From CAVSUB01 sp963730995 (GTDB taxonomy: Bacteria > Acidobacteriota > Vicinamibacteria > Vicinamibacterales > 2-12-FULL-66-21): 64,000 bases of DNA. Location: contig CAVSUB010000006.1 of assembly GCA_963730995.1 (NCBI GenBank), positions 62,001 through 126,000 on the forward strand, given 5' to 3'. Made by a program: the position numbers and the translations under genes. How positions within the stretch are numbered: position 1 is the first letter of the stretch; each line of letters starts with the position of its first letter. This document shows positions 18,040 through 26,940 of this stretch, one piece after another. Under the pieces are notes generated by a model. It ran no database searches and was not told the DNA's origin. It saw only the letters and a list, made by a program, of their open reading frames with translations.

Positions 18040-19522
18040 ATGGGTTACCGAAAATCGAACCCCGACCCTCGGAGCGCGGCGCGACCGTCTCTTCGCGCCA
18101 TCACGCGCCGGCATTTCTTCGAGCAGACGTCGTTCGGCATCGGAGGTCTCGCGCTTGCGTCGCTCATGGATACGGGAGTCCTTGCCAGTCCATCTGCACA
18201 GGCTGTCGCCGCGCCCGGAGCGCTCCGCGCGCTCGACTTTCCGGCAAAGGCCAAGCGCGTCATCTACCTCTTCATGGCCGGTGCGCCGTCGCAGCTCGAT
18301 CTATTCGATCCGAAGCCGGCGCTCACGAAGCACGACGGACAGGAGATTCCGGAAGAGCTGATCAAGGGTGAGCGCTTTGCCTTCATCAAGGGCACGCCGA
18401 AACTGCTGGCGTCTCCGTTCCAGTTCGCCAAGCACGGTCGGTCCGGCGCCGAGATCTCCGAGTTGTTGCCGTATCTGTCGAAGGTCGTGGACGACATCAC
18501 CATCGTGCGGTCGATGCGCACGACGCAGTTCAACCACGCCCCGGCCCAGATCTTCATGAATACCGGCCATCAGGTGATCGGACGTCCGAGCTTCGGATCC
18601 TGGCTCAGTTACGGTCTTGGCAGCGAGAGCGCGAACCTGCCGGCCTTCGTCGTCCTGCTGTCCGGCGAGAACAACCCGGACGGCGGGAAATCATGCTGGG
18701 GGAGCGGCTTCCTGCCCACGGTGCACCAGGGTGTCGAGTTTCGATCGAACGGGGAGCCGGTGCTCTTCGTCTCGAATCCTGCGGGCATCGATGCCGAGGT
18801 CCGGCAGCGATCGATCGCGGCCATCAACGATCTCAATCGCCTGCACCTCGACGTCGGGGATCCCGAGACCGAGACGCGGATCGCGGCGTACGAGCTCGCC
18901 TATCGCATGCAGACCAGCGTGCCGGAGCTCACCGACGTATCGAAAGAGCCGCCAGGCGATCCACGATCTCTACGGCACCGAGCCCGGCAAAGCATCGTTC
19001 GCCAACAATTGCCTGCTCGCACGCCGGCTCGTCGAGCGCGGCGTTCGGTTCGTTCAGCTCTATCACCGCGGCTGGGACACGCACGGCGCCAGCTTCGGCG
19101 AGGACATCGTCGAGAAGCTCCCGCATCTGTGCCGCGAGACCGACCGTGCCGTTTACGCGCTGCTCACGGATCTCAAACAGCGCGGGCTGCTCGACGAGAC
19201 GCTCGTCGTCTGGGGAGGCGAATTCGGGCGGACGCCGATGAACGAAGCCCGGAACGGCTCGAAGTTCCTGGGCCGCGATCATCATCCTCGCGCGTTCACG
19301 ATGTGGCTCGCCGGCGGCGGCATCAAGCCCGGTCTGACCATCGGAAAAACAGACGATCTCGGCTACAACGTCGTCGAGGACCCCATCGACGTGCACGACC
19401 TGCACGCGACAACCCTGCGCCTGCTGGGGATCGATCACGAGAAGTTGACCTACAAGTTCCAGGGCCGCGATTTCCGTTTGACGGACGTCAAAGGCACCAT
19501 CGTTCCGAAGCTGATGGCTTAG
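18040..19522 (+). pseudogene. DUF1501 (sulfatase-like) protein, split by a frameshift
   Basis: About 490 residues when joined, near full length for DUF1501. The ATG at 18040 has AAGGA upstream; a GTG at 18013 is also in frame. A twin-arginine export signal is present (TRRHFFEQTSFGIGGLALASL). Family motifs are YLFMAGAPSQLDLFDPKP at the start and WGGEFGRTP with GRDHHPRAF near the end. Around 18945-18960 the frame shifts by +1: TDVSKE is in the first frame and RQAIHDLYG onward is in the second. The family belongs to the alkaline-phosphatase/sulfatase fold and almost always pairs with a PSD1 protein. Its stop overlaps the convergent cupin stop. Confidence 0.85.
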
Positions 19523-20013
19523 TCTTTCTTCTTCGAAGGGTCGTCTGCCGGGTTCACGTAGTTCACGACGAACGGGCCCTCTCCGTCGATCTGCACGACG
19601 ACCTCGCCTTTCGCGCTGGCGAAGTGGCGCATCGCCTTCGGCATCACGATGAACGATCCGGCAGGAAAGTCATGAAGCTCGGCGTCCTTGTGGACATCGC
19701 CCATGCCCGCTCTGAACAGGCCCTGCAGGACGGTGATGTTCTCGTCCGTCGGATGCCAGTGCGCGGGAATCTTGGCACCGTCAGGGAACTTCAGCCGCAG
19801 CGTAAAGAAGCCCGGCTTGGACGGATCCCCACCGAGTACGGCCATCTGGGCCCCGGGAAGCGCCTCGGCCGGGCCCCACTTGATGTCGCCGGGTGTCAGC
19901 AGGATGTGCGCGGGAACGCTCGCCATTTGCTTCGCCGGCGCGGCAGGCGCCTGACCGCTCACGGCGACCGCGGATGCGCCGACCACCATCAGAGCCATCA
20001 CGTAAGAGTGCAT
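19519..20013 (-). CDS. Secreted cupin-domain protein
   Basis: 164 residues from the ATG at 20013, which has AGGAGG 7 bases upstream; a TTG two codons before it is rejected. A signal peptide (VMALMVVGASAVAVSGQ) is followed by one cupin domain with the metal pattern PAHWHPTDENITVLQG and the second motif PKAMRHFASAKGE. It is distinct from the cupin at 4878. A role in binding or detoxifying a small metabolite is possible, but no substrate can be named. Confidence 0.82.
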   Translation of the reverse strand: MHSYVMALMVVGASAVAVSGQAPAAPAKQMASVPAHILLTPGDIKWGPAEALPGAQMAVLGGDPSKPGFFTLRLKFPDGAKIPAHWHPTDENITVLQGLFRAGMGDVHKDAELHDFPAGSFIVMPKAMRHFASAKGEVVVQIDGEGPFVVNYVNPADDPSKKKD

Positions 20014-20184
20014 TGACAATCCTCCTGTCTACAGAAGCCACGTCACGAGCCGAATCGGCTCATGGTAGCGCTCGCGGCCTGGTCCGCTGACCGCGCGATC
20101 GCCGACCTCGAGAATCATCCGCCTCGAGCGGCCGTCGCTCGTGGCCAGGTGACGCTCGTGGAAAGCAGATAAACTGCTCCTCCC

Positions 20185-21384
20185 ATGTCGAATCGCTGGC
20201 TTCCCGTCGTCGGCGGCATCCTGATGAACCTCGCGCTCGGCGCGCTCTATGCGTGGAGCGTCTTCGTCCTGCCGCTCGAGCGAGAGTTCGGATGGACGCG
20301 CGCTGACACGTCGTGGGTCTTCACGATCGCGATCGTCTGCTTCGCGCTGTCGTTCATCGCCGCAGGCCGTCTCCAGGATCTGAAGGGGCCGCGCATCTGC
20401 GCGTTCGTGGGCGGCGTCCTTGTCAGCGCCGGCTTCATGCTCTGCAGCCTCACGAGCTCGCTGCTGAGCCTCTACATCTTCTTCGGGGTGATGGTGGGCA
20501 TCGGTAATGGGTTCGGATACGCCACGCCCACTCCGGTCGGATCGAAGTGGTTCCCTGACAAGCGCGGCCTGGTCGTCGGGCTGATGGTCGGCGGGTACGG
20601 TGCGGGTTCGGCCATTCTCGGTCCACTCGCCACACGCCTCATCACCGCGGTTGGATGGCGATCGACGTTTCAGATTCTCGGCGCCGTGTTCTTCGTGATG
20701 ACGATGGCCGGGACCCTTCTCTTGAAGAACCCGCCGCCAGGGTATCGACCGCCTGGTTGGGAGCCCAAGCCGGGTGCGGCGACGGGCAAGGCGGACATTC
20801 CAACGCGCGACATGTTGAAGACGCCGACCTTCTACGCGCTCTGGATCGCGTACTGCCTGGGCGCCACCGCCGGTTTGATGGTGATCAGTCAGCTCGTCCC
20901 CTTCGCGCGGAACTCGGGGCTGACCGCCACCCAAGCCACCCTGGCGATTACCGTCGGTGCGTTCGGCAATGCGGCCGGGCGCATTCTGTCGGGTTGGATG
21001 TCCGATGCGTTTGGACGTCTGCCGACCCTGAGGATCATGGTGCTCGCCTCGGCGCTGGCGATGCCGGTCTTCTTCCTCGTGCGCGAGCAGCTGCTGCCGT
21101 TCTACCTTCTGACGGCCGTCGTGTACTGGTGCTACGGCACGCAGCTTTCGGTGTTTGCCTCCACAACCGCCGACCTTTATGGCACGAAGCACCTGGGGAT
21201 GAACTACGGCGTCCTGTTCACGGCGTGGGGTGCCGCAGGTATTCTCGGCCCGGCAATCGCGGCACGCGCATTCGTGCGGTTCGGCAGCTACCGCTACGCG
21301 TTCTTTGCGGCTTCGGCGATGGCGCTGGTGGCGCTCGTGTCGTTGTCGATGGCAAAACCGCCGCTGCGAACGGCAACCAGCTGA
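20185..21384 (+). CDS. OFA-family MFS transporter (oxalate/formate antiporter-like)
   Basis: 399 residues with 12 predicted membrane segments. The N-terminus NLALGALYAWSVFVLPLEREFGW, the motif GIGNGFGYATPTPVGSKWFPDKRGLVVG, and the second-half LSVFASTTADLYGTKHLGMNYG are typical of the OFA family, whose founder is the oxalate:formate exchanger OxlT. Substrates of most members are small carboxylates. It stands alone on the plus strand between two minus-strand genes; no oxalate- or formate-metabolising gene is nearby, so the substrate is open. Confidence 0.87.
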   Translation: MSNRWLPVVGGILMNLALGALYAWSVFVLPLEREFGWTRADTSWVFTIAIVCFALSFIAAGRLQDLKGPRICAFVGGVLVSAGFMLCSLTSSLLSLYIFFGVMVGIGNGFGYATPTPVGSKWFPDKRGLVVGLMVGGYGAGSAILGPLATRLITAVGWRSTFQILGAVFFVMTMAGTLLLKNPPPGYRPPGWEPKPGAATGKADIPTRDMLKTPTFYALWIAYCLGATAGLMVISQLVPFARNSGLTATQATLAITVGAFGNAAGRILSGWMSDAFGRLPTLRIMVLASALAMPVFFLVREQLLPFYLLTAVVYWCYGTQLSVFASTTADLYGTKHLGMNYGVLFTAWGAAGILGPAIAARAFVRFGSYRYAFFAASAMALVALVSLSMAKPPLRTATS

Positions 21385-21420
21385 AGCGCGGGGGATCTCC
21401 GGTTCCGGTTCAGGACTCAG

Positions 21421-21493
21421 GACGGGCCTGAAGGCCCGTCCCTACAGAGCCTTTCACACCCGAAGGCCCGTCCCCACAGAGCCGTTCACACTC
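21421..21493. repeat. Palindrome plus two tandem 32-bp units
   Basis: A 9-bp palindrome GACGGGCCT-GA-AGGCCCGTC at 21421-21440 runs into two tandem copies of a 32-bp unit beginning GAAGGCCCGTCCC (21430-21461 and 21462-21493), differing at three positions. The array sits between the OFA transporter and the convergent deaminase gene and overlaps the last bases of the latter. Confidence 0.7.
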
Positions 21494-21929
21494 CTATGTC
21501 CTCGTTCCACAGCTCCGGATGCGCGTCGATGAATCGCGTCATCATCTCGATGCACGAGCGATCTTGAAGCACCGTCAGAGACACGCCCCGCGCGACGAGC
21601 AGATCCTCCTCGCCGCGGAACGTCCTGTTCTCGCCGATCACGATCGTGGGTATGCCGTACAACAGAACCGCTCCGCTGCACATTGCGCAGGGTGACAGCG
21701 TCGTGTAGAGGATCGAGCTCCGATAGACCGCGGCCGGCTGCCGGCCGGCGCGCTCGAGCGCGTCCATCTCCCCGTGCAGCGTGGGGCTCTTCCGCTGGAC
21801 CCGGCGATTGTGTCCGCGCCCGAGGATGCGTCCGTCGTGGACGAGGACCGACCCGATCGGGATGCCACCTTCGCGAAGCCCGGTCTCGGCTTCCGCGATG
21901 GCGGCCAACATGAAGGCGTCAACGTCCAT
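21486..21929 (-). CDS. Cytosine deaminase, yeast (Fcy1) type
   Basis: 147 residues. Zinc-site motifs of the cytidine-deaminase superfamily are present: LHGEMDAL (H52, E54) and SPCAMCSGAVLLYGIP (C81, C84). The sequence after the second motif (TIVIGENRTFRGEEDLL and the C-terminal FIDAHPELWNEDIG) is the pattern of fungal cytosine deaminase, not of tRNA adenosine deaminase or the amidohydrolase-type bacterial CodA. The expected reaction is cytosine to uracil, for pyrimidine salvage. It lies about 100 bp downstream of the AAA-receiver gene on the same strand. Confidence 0.85.
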   Translation of the reverse strand: MDVDAFMLAAIAEAETGLREGGIPIGSVLVHDGRILGRGHNRRVQRKSPTLHGEMDALERAGRQPAAVYRSSILYTTLSPCAMCSGAVLLYGIPTIVIGENRTFRGEEDLLVARGVSLTVLQDRSCIEMMTRFIDAHPELWNEDIGV

Positions 21930-22025
21930 ACGGGTTCATTCAACGACCTAAGGGCGCACGGACAAGGTGTCGGTGCGTTGGACCGGTGCGGACCACCTGT
22001 GGCGGGGCGAAGTCCGCGGTTCCGA

Positions 22026-23456
22026 CTATCGGGCCGCTGCGGCCGCGCGCAGGAGCGTCGCCTTGACGAGGCTCACGATGTCAGCTCCCAGGAACGGCTT
22101 CCGAAGCACCGGGAACTCGTGCCTGTCGCACAGCGTGATTTCGTCGGGCGACAGCTCGCCGCCCGTCATGACGACGATGCGGAGGCGCGGCCACAGACGA
22201 AGGAGCTCGAGTGCGACGGACAGCCCGTCGCCGTCCGGCAGCATCAGGTCGACGATGGCGAGGTCGAATGGCTGCCGCGTCGCTTCCGCGATCGCCATTT
22301 CCGCGGTGGGCGCGACCACCGTCGTGACGCCGGTTCTCGCGACCTCCCGTTCCAGCCAGCTGGCCAGCGGCGCATTGTCGTCGAGAATAAGCACGGCAGG
22401 CGCCGTCTGCTTCGTCGTGTCGGAGATCGGCCGGTCTTCGACGTGCAGCGTCATCTCTCCGCCGCCTTCGGCGCGGTCGACGATCACGCGGCCTCCAGGC
22501 AGAATCTGTCCGTCCGCGACGAGCGCTGCCAGCGGCTGCGTCAGGAGCCGATGGATCGTGCGTTTGAGCTCGCGTGCGCCGTATTCCTGACTTGCGCCTT
22601 TCTCCAGCAGAAGGCGGCGCGCCGGCTCGCTGACTTCGACGTCGAACGACCGCTCGCCAAGCCGTGTGTGCACGTGCATCTGGAGCTCGGCGATGTGCGC
22701 GTCGAGAATCTGGGAGAGCGCCGCGGCGTCGAGGGGTTGATAGGTGATGACCGCGTCAATTCTGTTGACGAACTCCGGCGAGAACCGCTTGCGGACGGCC
22801 GAGAGCCCGATCTGCTCCAGCCGGGTCCCCAGGTCTGCCTTCGATCGTGTGTCGGCTGGCTGGAATCCGATGTCCGGGTGCATCTCCTTCAGCATTTCGC
22901 GCGCGCCGACATTGCTAGTCAGGAAAATCAGCGTCTTCTCGAAATTGACACTCGTGTTGTCGCCCAGCCGCAAGGTGGCCTTGTCGAGCATCCCGAGCAG
23001 CAGCGTCGTCAAAGCCGGCGCGGCTTTTTCTATTTCATCGAAGAGCACCAGAGCGAGATCGGAGTCGTTGCTCACCACGTCGAGCAGACGCTCCTGAGTG
23101 AGCATCGGCTTCGTTTCGCGGTGACCGACATATCCGGGTGGCGCGCCGAGGAGCTTTGCGACCTCGTGGTCCGACTGATACTCGGCGCAGTCGATCTTCA
23201 ACAGGTTCTTGTTGCTGCCGTGGAGTATCTCGGCGAGCGCTTCGACCGTCCGCGTCTTGCCGGTCCCCGTCGGACCGAGGAGGAGGAAGATGCCGGCGGG
23301 ACGATCGGGTGCGCTGAGCCCCGCCTGATACATGCGGAGGTACGGAATGATGAACTGCAGCGCGTTCGACTGGCCGACGATCTTGCGCGACAACAGCTCG
23401 ACGAGATCGCCGTGCGGCGGCGCGGTCGGTTCCGATCGCTTCTCCGGCGTGTCCAT
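22026..23456 (-). CDS. Clp-like AAA+ ATPase fused to a response-regulator receiver domain
   Basis: 476 residues from the ATG at 23456; an upstream GTG is in frame. Residues 20-340 are one ClpA/ClpB-type AAA+ module: Walker A GPTGTGKT (61-68), Walker B LVLFDE (136-141), sensor 1 LTSN (179-182), arginine-finger region FVNRID, and sensor 2 GAREL (293-297), followed by the small D2 lid. There is no Clp N-domain and no second module. Residues 355-470 are a complete receiver domain: D359/D360, phospho-acceptor D403 in IVDLMLP, T431 and K453. ATP-driven remodelling may thus be gated by phosphorylation. No histidine kinase is adjacent. Confidence 0.88.
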   Translation of the reverse strand: MDTPEKRSEPTAPPHGDLVELLSRKIVGQSNALQFIIPYLRMYQAGLSAPDRPAGIFLLLGPTGTGKTRTVEALAEILHGSNKNLLKIDCAEYQSDHEVAKLLGAPPGYVGHRETKPMLTQERLLDVVSNDSDLALVLFDEIEKAAPALTTLLLGMLDKATLRLGDNTSVNFEKTLIFLTSNVGAREMLKEMHPDIGFQPADTRSKADLGTRLEQIGLSAVRKRFSPEFVNRIDAVITYQPLDAAALSQILDAHIAELQMHVHTRLGERSFDVEVSEPARRLLLEKGASQEYGARELKRTIHRLLTQPLAALVADGQILPGGRVIVDRAEGGGEMTLHVEDRPISDTTKQTAPAVLILDDNAPLASWLEREVARTGVTTVVAPTAEMAIAEATRQPFDLAIVDLMLPDGDGLSVALELLRLWPRLRIVVMTGGELSPDEITLCDRHEFPVLRKPFLGADIVSLVKATLLRAAAAAR

Positions 23457-23588
23457 GAGAGCTTCTTCGGCGGACGATATCACACCGCCGCCGCCGGATA
23501 TCGCGTGTGCGCAATCGGCGCAGCTCTCTGACGGACCTCGAGGAGTCCGACTTGCAGGCAGCGCATTGAGCTCGGTGCAAACGGCCGG

Positions 23589-23921
23589 CTACGGTTCCAG
23601 CTCTCTTATCGGACGGACCTCGATGCTTCCCTCGCGCGCCGGCGGGATCCTGGAGGCAACTTGAATGGCATCGTTGAGATCCCTGGCCTCGATCAGATAG
23701 AAGCCCGCAAGCTGCTCTTTGGTCTCCGCGAACGGCCCGTCCGTGATCGAGACCTTACCGCGCCGCAACCGCACGGTCGTGGCAGTCTCGACAGGTTGAA
23801 GCGCCTCGGCGGCAATCAGGATCCCGCTGTTTCTCAACCCCGTTCCGCATGCGTGGCACTCGCTGTCGGGAACGGCGTGGAGCTTCTGTTCTTCGAGGTA
23901 GACCAGGCACAGGTACTTCAT
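23589..23921 (-). CDS. YCII-related DGPF-motif protein
   Basis: 110 residues of the DGPF family, with the diagnostic ITDGPFAETKEQLAGFYLIE at about residues 57-77. The ATG has GGAGG 7 bases upstream. An unusual C-x2-C pair (ECHAC) is in the N-terminal part. DGPF genes are the standard partners of ECF42-type sigma factors, one of which follows at 24253 on the same strand; here the sigma gene is upstream in transcription order. Function is unknown; the fold is a ferredoxin-like dimer. Confidence 0.85.
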   Translation of the reverse strand: MKYLCLVYLEEQKLHAVPDSECHACGTGLRNSGILIAAEALQPVETATTVRLRRGKVSITDGPFAETKEQLAGFYLIEARDLNDAIQVASRIPPAREGSIEVRPIRELEP

Positions 23922-24252
23922 ATTGTCGCCTCCATCGCCGTTCCTTTCGACTCAACTCAGGACGCCCCGAGCATCGTCGAGAGGCGGGCCGTCCGCGCGG
24001 CGTTATCAAGCTTGCAGCCTAGCGAGGCGGAGCGGCTTTTGCTTTTGTCAGACAATGCCGGTCTGAGGCGGAGCCTCGCCAGGACTTCGCGAAAGACACA
24101 CGACGAGTCGGCCGCATGCCGATAGTCGTCTGGGGGACGCTCGGATCGACAGTCCACCGATCCCGGAATTTACCCGAGCCGCGTGTGAATTCCATGAAGC
24201 TGCGAGCTGAGAGCTGACCACGCCGTACGACCCCACATGTGAGCTCCGGGGA
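23922..24252. other. Intergenic region without a clear gene
   Basis: About 330 bases between the DGPF and sigma-factor genes. It holds a short copy of the GAGAGCT heptad repeat (24196-24217). A stretch near 23958-24120 reads as a plausible helical peptide on the plus strand but has no start codon of its own and no family match that I recognise. Confidence 0.5.
24196..24217. repeat. Short GAGAGCT heptad repeat
   Basis: Three degenerate copies of the heptad (GAAGCT, GCGAGCT, GAGAGCT). This is the same unit as in the larger arrays at 32137-32244 and 57661-57693. Confidence 0.6.
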
Positions 24253-25500
24253 TCAGCCTGGGAGCTCGGCGAGGCGGCGCTCCAGGAAACGCCTCTCGGG
24301 TTCCTGGCGCGTGAGCTCGAGGGCACGGCGATACGAGCTTCGTGCTTCGGGAAACCTTCCGAGCCTGCGACACAGCTCGGCGCGCGCTGCGTGCGCGAGC
24401 CGGTAGTCGAGCAGGTCCCCGCGGTCTAGAATGGCGTCAATCAGGGCGAGCCCCGCGGCCGGACTGTCCCGCATCGCGATCGCCACGGCACGATTCAACT
24501 CGACCACGGGCGATGGATCGGCCCGCAACAACACATCGTAGAGCCCGACGATCTCCGTCCAGTCGGTTGCGCCAGGATCCGGTGCCTCCGCGTGCACGGC
24601 TGAAATCGCGGCCTGGATCGCATACGGACCGGGCCGGCCGGCCCGGAGCGCCTGCTCCACGAGTCGCGTGCCCTCGGCAATCAGACGCCGATCCCAGATC
24701 GAACGATCTTGCTCGTCGAGGAGGATCAGCTCGCCCGTCGGAGACATTCGCGCGGCGCGCCGCGATTCGTGCAGCAACATCAGCGCGAGCAGTCCGACGG
24801 CTTCCGGTTCCGGCAGCAGCTCGCCGAGAAGCCGGCCGAGCCGGATTGCCTCACCCGAGAGTTCGTGCCGCGTCAACGAGGCGCCGGAAGAAGCGCTGTA
24901 GCCCTCGTTGAAGACGAGATATATGACACGCAGGACGGCGTCGAGTCTGTCCGGCAGCTCGCCCTGCGTGGGTACTTGATACGGGATGTGCGCGTCGCGA
25001 ATCTTGGCCTTGGCGCGGACGATGCGCTGGGCGAGTGTTGGCGCAGGCGTCAGAAAGGCCTGCGCGATTTCTTCTGTCGTCAGGCCGCAGACTTCGCGCA
25101 GGGTCAGGGCCACCTGCGCGTCGGGCGACAGTGCCGGATGACAGCACGTGAAAATCAGCCGCAGCCGATCGTCGCCGACGCTCTCTTCGTCGGCCCAGGC
25201 AGCGTTGTCCTCGACGGCGAGGTTCGCCTGGTCGCCGATTTCGTCCAGCGGATCGAATCGGGCGCGCCGGCGCATGCTGTCGATCGCCTTGAAGCGCCCC
25301 GTCGATACGAGCCACGCGCGGGGATTACCCGGAATCCCGTCGCGCGGCCACTGCTCGAGCGCCGCTCTGAACGCGTCGTGCAGCGCCTCTTCCGCAGCAT
25401 CGAAGTCACCCAGAAGACGAATTAGCGTGGCAAGAACGCGGCGGGATTCGGAGAGATAGACGTCGTTCACCGTCTGGTCGACGGGATCGGTCGCTGCCAC
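24253..25500 (-). CDS. RNA polymerase sigma factor, ECF42 type with C-terminal extension
   Basis: 415 residues, far longer than a plain ECF factor. Sigma-2 is at the N-terminus (LATLIRLLGDFDAAEEALHDAF, PRAWLVSTGRFKAIDSMRRR), and sigma-4 has LREVCGLTTEEIAQAFLTPAPTLAQRIVRAKAKIR. The remaining 220 residues form the helical TPR-like extension of ECF42 factors (LPDRLDAVLRVIYLVFNEGYSASSG, VELNRAVAIAMRDSPAAGLALID). No anti-sigma gene is present, as usual for this group, whose activity is thought to be controlled through the extension. DGPF-motif genes flank it on both sides (23589 and 25549), the known partner genes. The start is a GTG. Confidence 0.9.
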   Translation of the reverse strand: MAATDPVDQTVNDVYLSESRRVLATLIRLLGDFDAAEEALHDAFRAALEQWPRDGIPGNPRAWLVSTGRFKAIDSMRRRARFDPLDEIGDQANLAVEDNAAWADEESVGDDRLRLIFTCCHPALSPDAQVALTLREVCGLTTEEIAQAFLTPAPTLAQRIVRAKAKIRDAHIPYQVPTQGELPDRLDAVLRVIYLVFNEGYSASSGASLTRHELSGEAIRLGRLLGELLPEPEAVGLLALMLLHESRRAARMSPTGELILLDEQDRSIWDRRLIAEGTRLVEQALRAGRPGPYAIQAAISAVHAEAPDPGATDWTEIVGLYDVLLRADPSPVVELNRAVAIAMRDSPAAGLALIDAILDRGDLLDYRLAHAARAELCRRLGRFPEARSSYRRALELTRQEPERRFLERRLAELPG

Positions 25501-25548
25501 AGCGACCGATCACACCATCTTCGCTCAGCCGATGCAAATCCAGGGCGA

Positions 25549-25977
25549 TCACTTCCCGCGCGAGGCGCTGAAGGCGGCGTCCATCTCTGCGACATTGGCC
25601 GGCACGTCCGGGAAGTCGGTGACCTCGAACATCTGCCGCAGCTCGATCTCCGGTGCTCGGTCGTTACCCGGCAGCTGAGCCAGGGGCACCTGCTTCGCCC
25701 ATTCGATAGCCTCTTCCTTGGAGTTGACCTTGATCATCCAGTAGCCGGCGATCAGCTCCTTCGTTTCTGGGAATGGGCCGTCGATCACCTGTGCCTTGCC
25801 GTTCTGGAACGTGACCCTCGCGCCCTTCGAGCTCGGTTGAAGGCCAGCGCCGTCGAGCAACACTCCTGCCTTCACTAAAGTTTCGTTGTATCGGCCCATC
25901 GTCTCGAGGTCTTCGCGTGTTGGCAGGATCCCCGCCTCGGTTGTCTTGTCCGCCTTCAGCAACATCATGAATCGCAT
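25549..25977 (-). CDS. YCII-related DGPF-motif protein
   Basis: 142 residues from the ATG at 25977 (AAAGGA about 8 bases upstream). The open frame continues upstream without support. The family motif is VIDGPFPETKELIAGYWMIK (about residues 67-86). It is 49 bp upstream of the ECF42 gene on the same strand, so the order is DGPF, sigma, DGPF. Such genes are typical ECF42 targets. It differs clearly from the partner at 23589. Confidence 0.87.
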   Translation of the reverse strand: MRFMMLLKADKTTEAGILPTREDLETMGRYNETLVKAGVLLDGAGLQPSSKGARVTFQNGKAQVIDGPFPETKELIAGYWMIKVNSKEEAIEWAKQVPLAQLPGNDRAPEIELRQMFEVTDFPDVPANVAEMDAAFSASRGK

Positions 25978-26244
25978 CGTTTGTGTCCTTTCCCATGACC
26001 CTTCAGCCTCTGGTCGAATGACAGACCGCCGGATCGACAGGTCCCTTGACGTTGCCCACAACCCTGCTGCAACGGTTGCCTTTTCGATCTTCCGCGTGGC
26101 AGTTCGACACATGGCAGAGAGGGGATACGACAATGAGACTCAACCGGACGCTGTGTGGACCGTTCAGGTATTGCTTGTGCTGGGTTCTCTGTTCTCTGGC
26201 GCGTCCTGCATCGATGAACTGAACGCTCCCTGGCGACCCGCCGG

Positions 26245-26895
26245 CTACTTCATGTCGCGGTACCGCTTCGCCGCGGCGAGGTCCAGGCGAAGCTCCTCTG
26301 CGTTGCGACGCGGTCCGTAGCCTGGCGTATCACGCTGGATGCGCCAGCCTTCTTTGAGCGGCCCCACATCCACAGTATCGAACCCGAACTGATCGATCAG
26401 TCGGGTGACCGTTTCTTTGGCATCCTTGTCGTCGCCGGCGATTACCAGGGCCCTGCGATTGCTCGACCCGGCCGGCTGACCATCGGTGGTGAGCGATGCG
26501 GCGTAGAGGTGATTGAACGCCTTCACGACCTTCGACTTCGGCAGGTGCGCTTGGAGGAGCTCAGAGACAGTGGTGGACTCGTTGTCGAGCTCAGGGATGT
26601 GTCCGTCGCGCTGTGGATAGTAGTTGTTCGTATCGATGACGACCTTGCCTGCGAGCGGCTCGACAGGTACCGTCTTGTAGTTCTTCAACGGCAAAGTGAC
26701 CACGACGATGTCGCCGGCCTTCGCGGCCTCCGCGGGGGTTGCAGCGCGTGCCTTGGGCCCGAGCTCTGCGACGAGGCCCGACAGCGTTTCAGGCCCTCGA
26801 GAGTTGCTGATGACGACGGAATACCCGTTTGCGATGGCAAGCCGCGCGAGCTGGCTGCCGATGTGTCCTGCGCCAATCAAGCCGAGAGTATTCAT
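26245..26895 (-). CDS. F420:NADP-oxidoreductase-like NAD(P)-binding protein
   Basis: 216 residues. The Rossmann nucleotide motif GLIGAGHIGSQLARLAIANGY starts at residue 5, and the family continues with ISNSRGPETL, VVVTLPLKNY, VVIDTNNYYPQRDG and VKAFNHLYA. This is the NADP-F420 reductase / 8-hydroxy-5-deazaflavin:NADPH oxidoreductase-like family. Many bacterial members work without F420, so the cofactor partner is uncertain. It is next to the ECF42 cluster but separated by about 270 bp. Confidence 0.85.
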   Translation of the reverse strand: MNTLGLIGAGHIGSQLARLAIANGYSVVISNSRGPETLSGLVAELGPKARAATPAEAAKAGDIVVVTLPLKNYKTVPVEPLAGKVVIDTNNYYPQRDGHIPELDNESTTVSELLQAHLPKSKVVKAFNHLYAASLTTDGQPAGSSNRRALVIAGDDKDAKETVTRLIDQFGFDTVDVGPLKEGWRIQRDTPGYGPRRNAEELRLDLAAAKRYRDMK

Positions 26896-26940
26896 GGTTG
26901 AGTTCCGGAATGTGTTTGAGTTTGTCGGCCCGCCCTACAT

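Noticed and set aside
17395..18965. Programmed ribosomal frameshifting in the PSD1 and DUF1501 genes
   Set aside because: No slippery sequence or suitable downstream structure was seen at either site, and the families are not known to use it.
23958..24125. Possible gene remnant on the plus strand (QPSEAERLLLLSDNAGL)
   Set aside because: It has no start codon or ribosome-binding site of its own, and I recognise no family.
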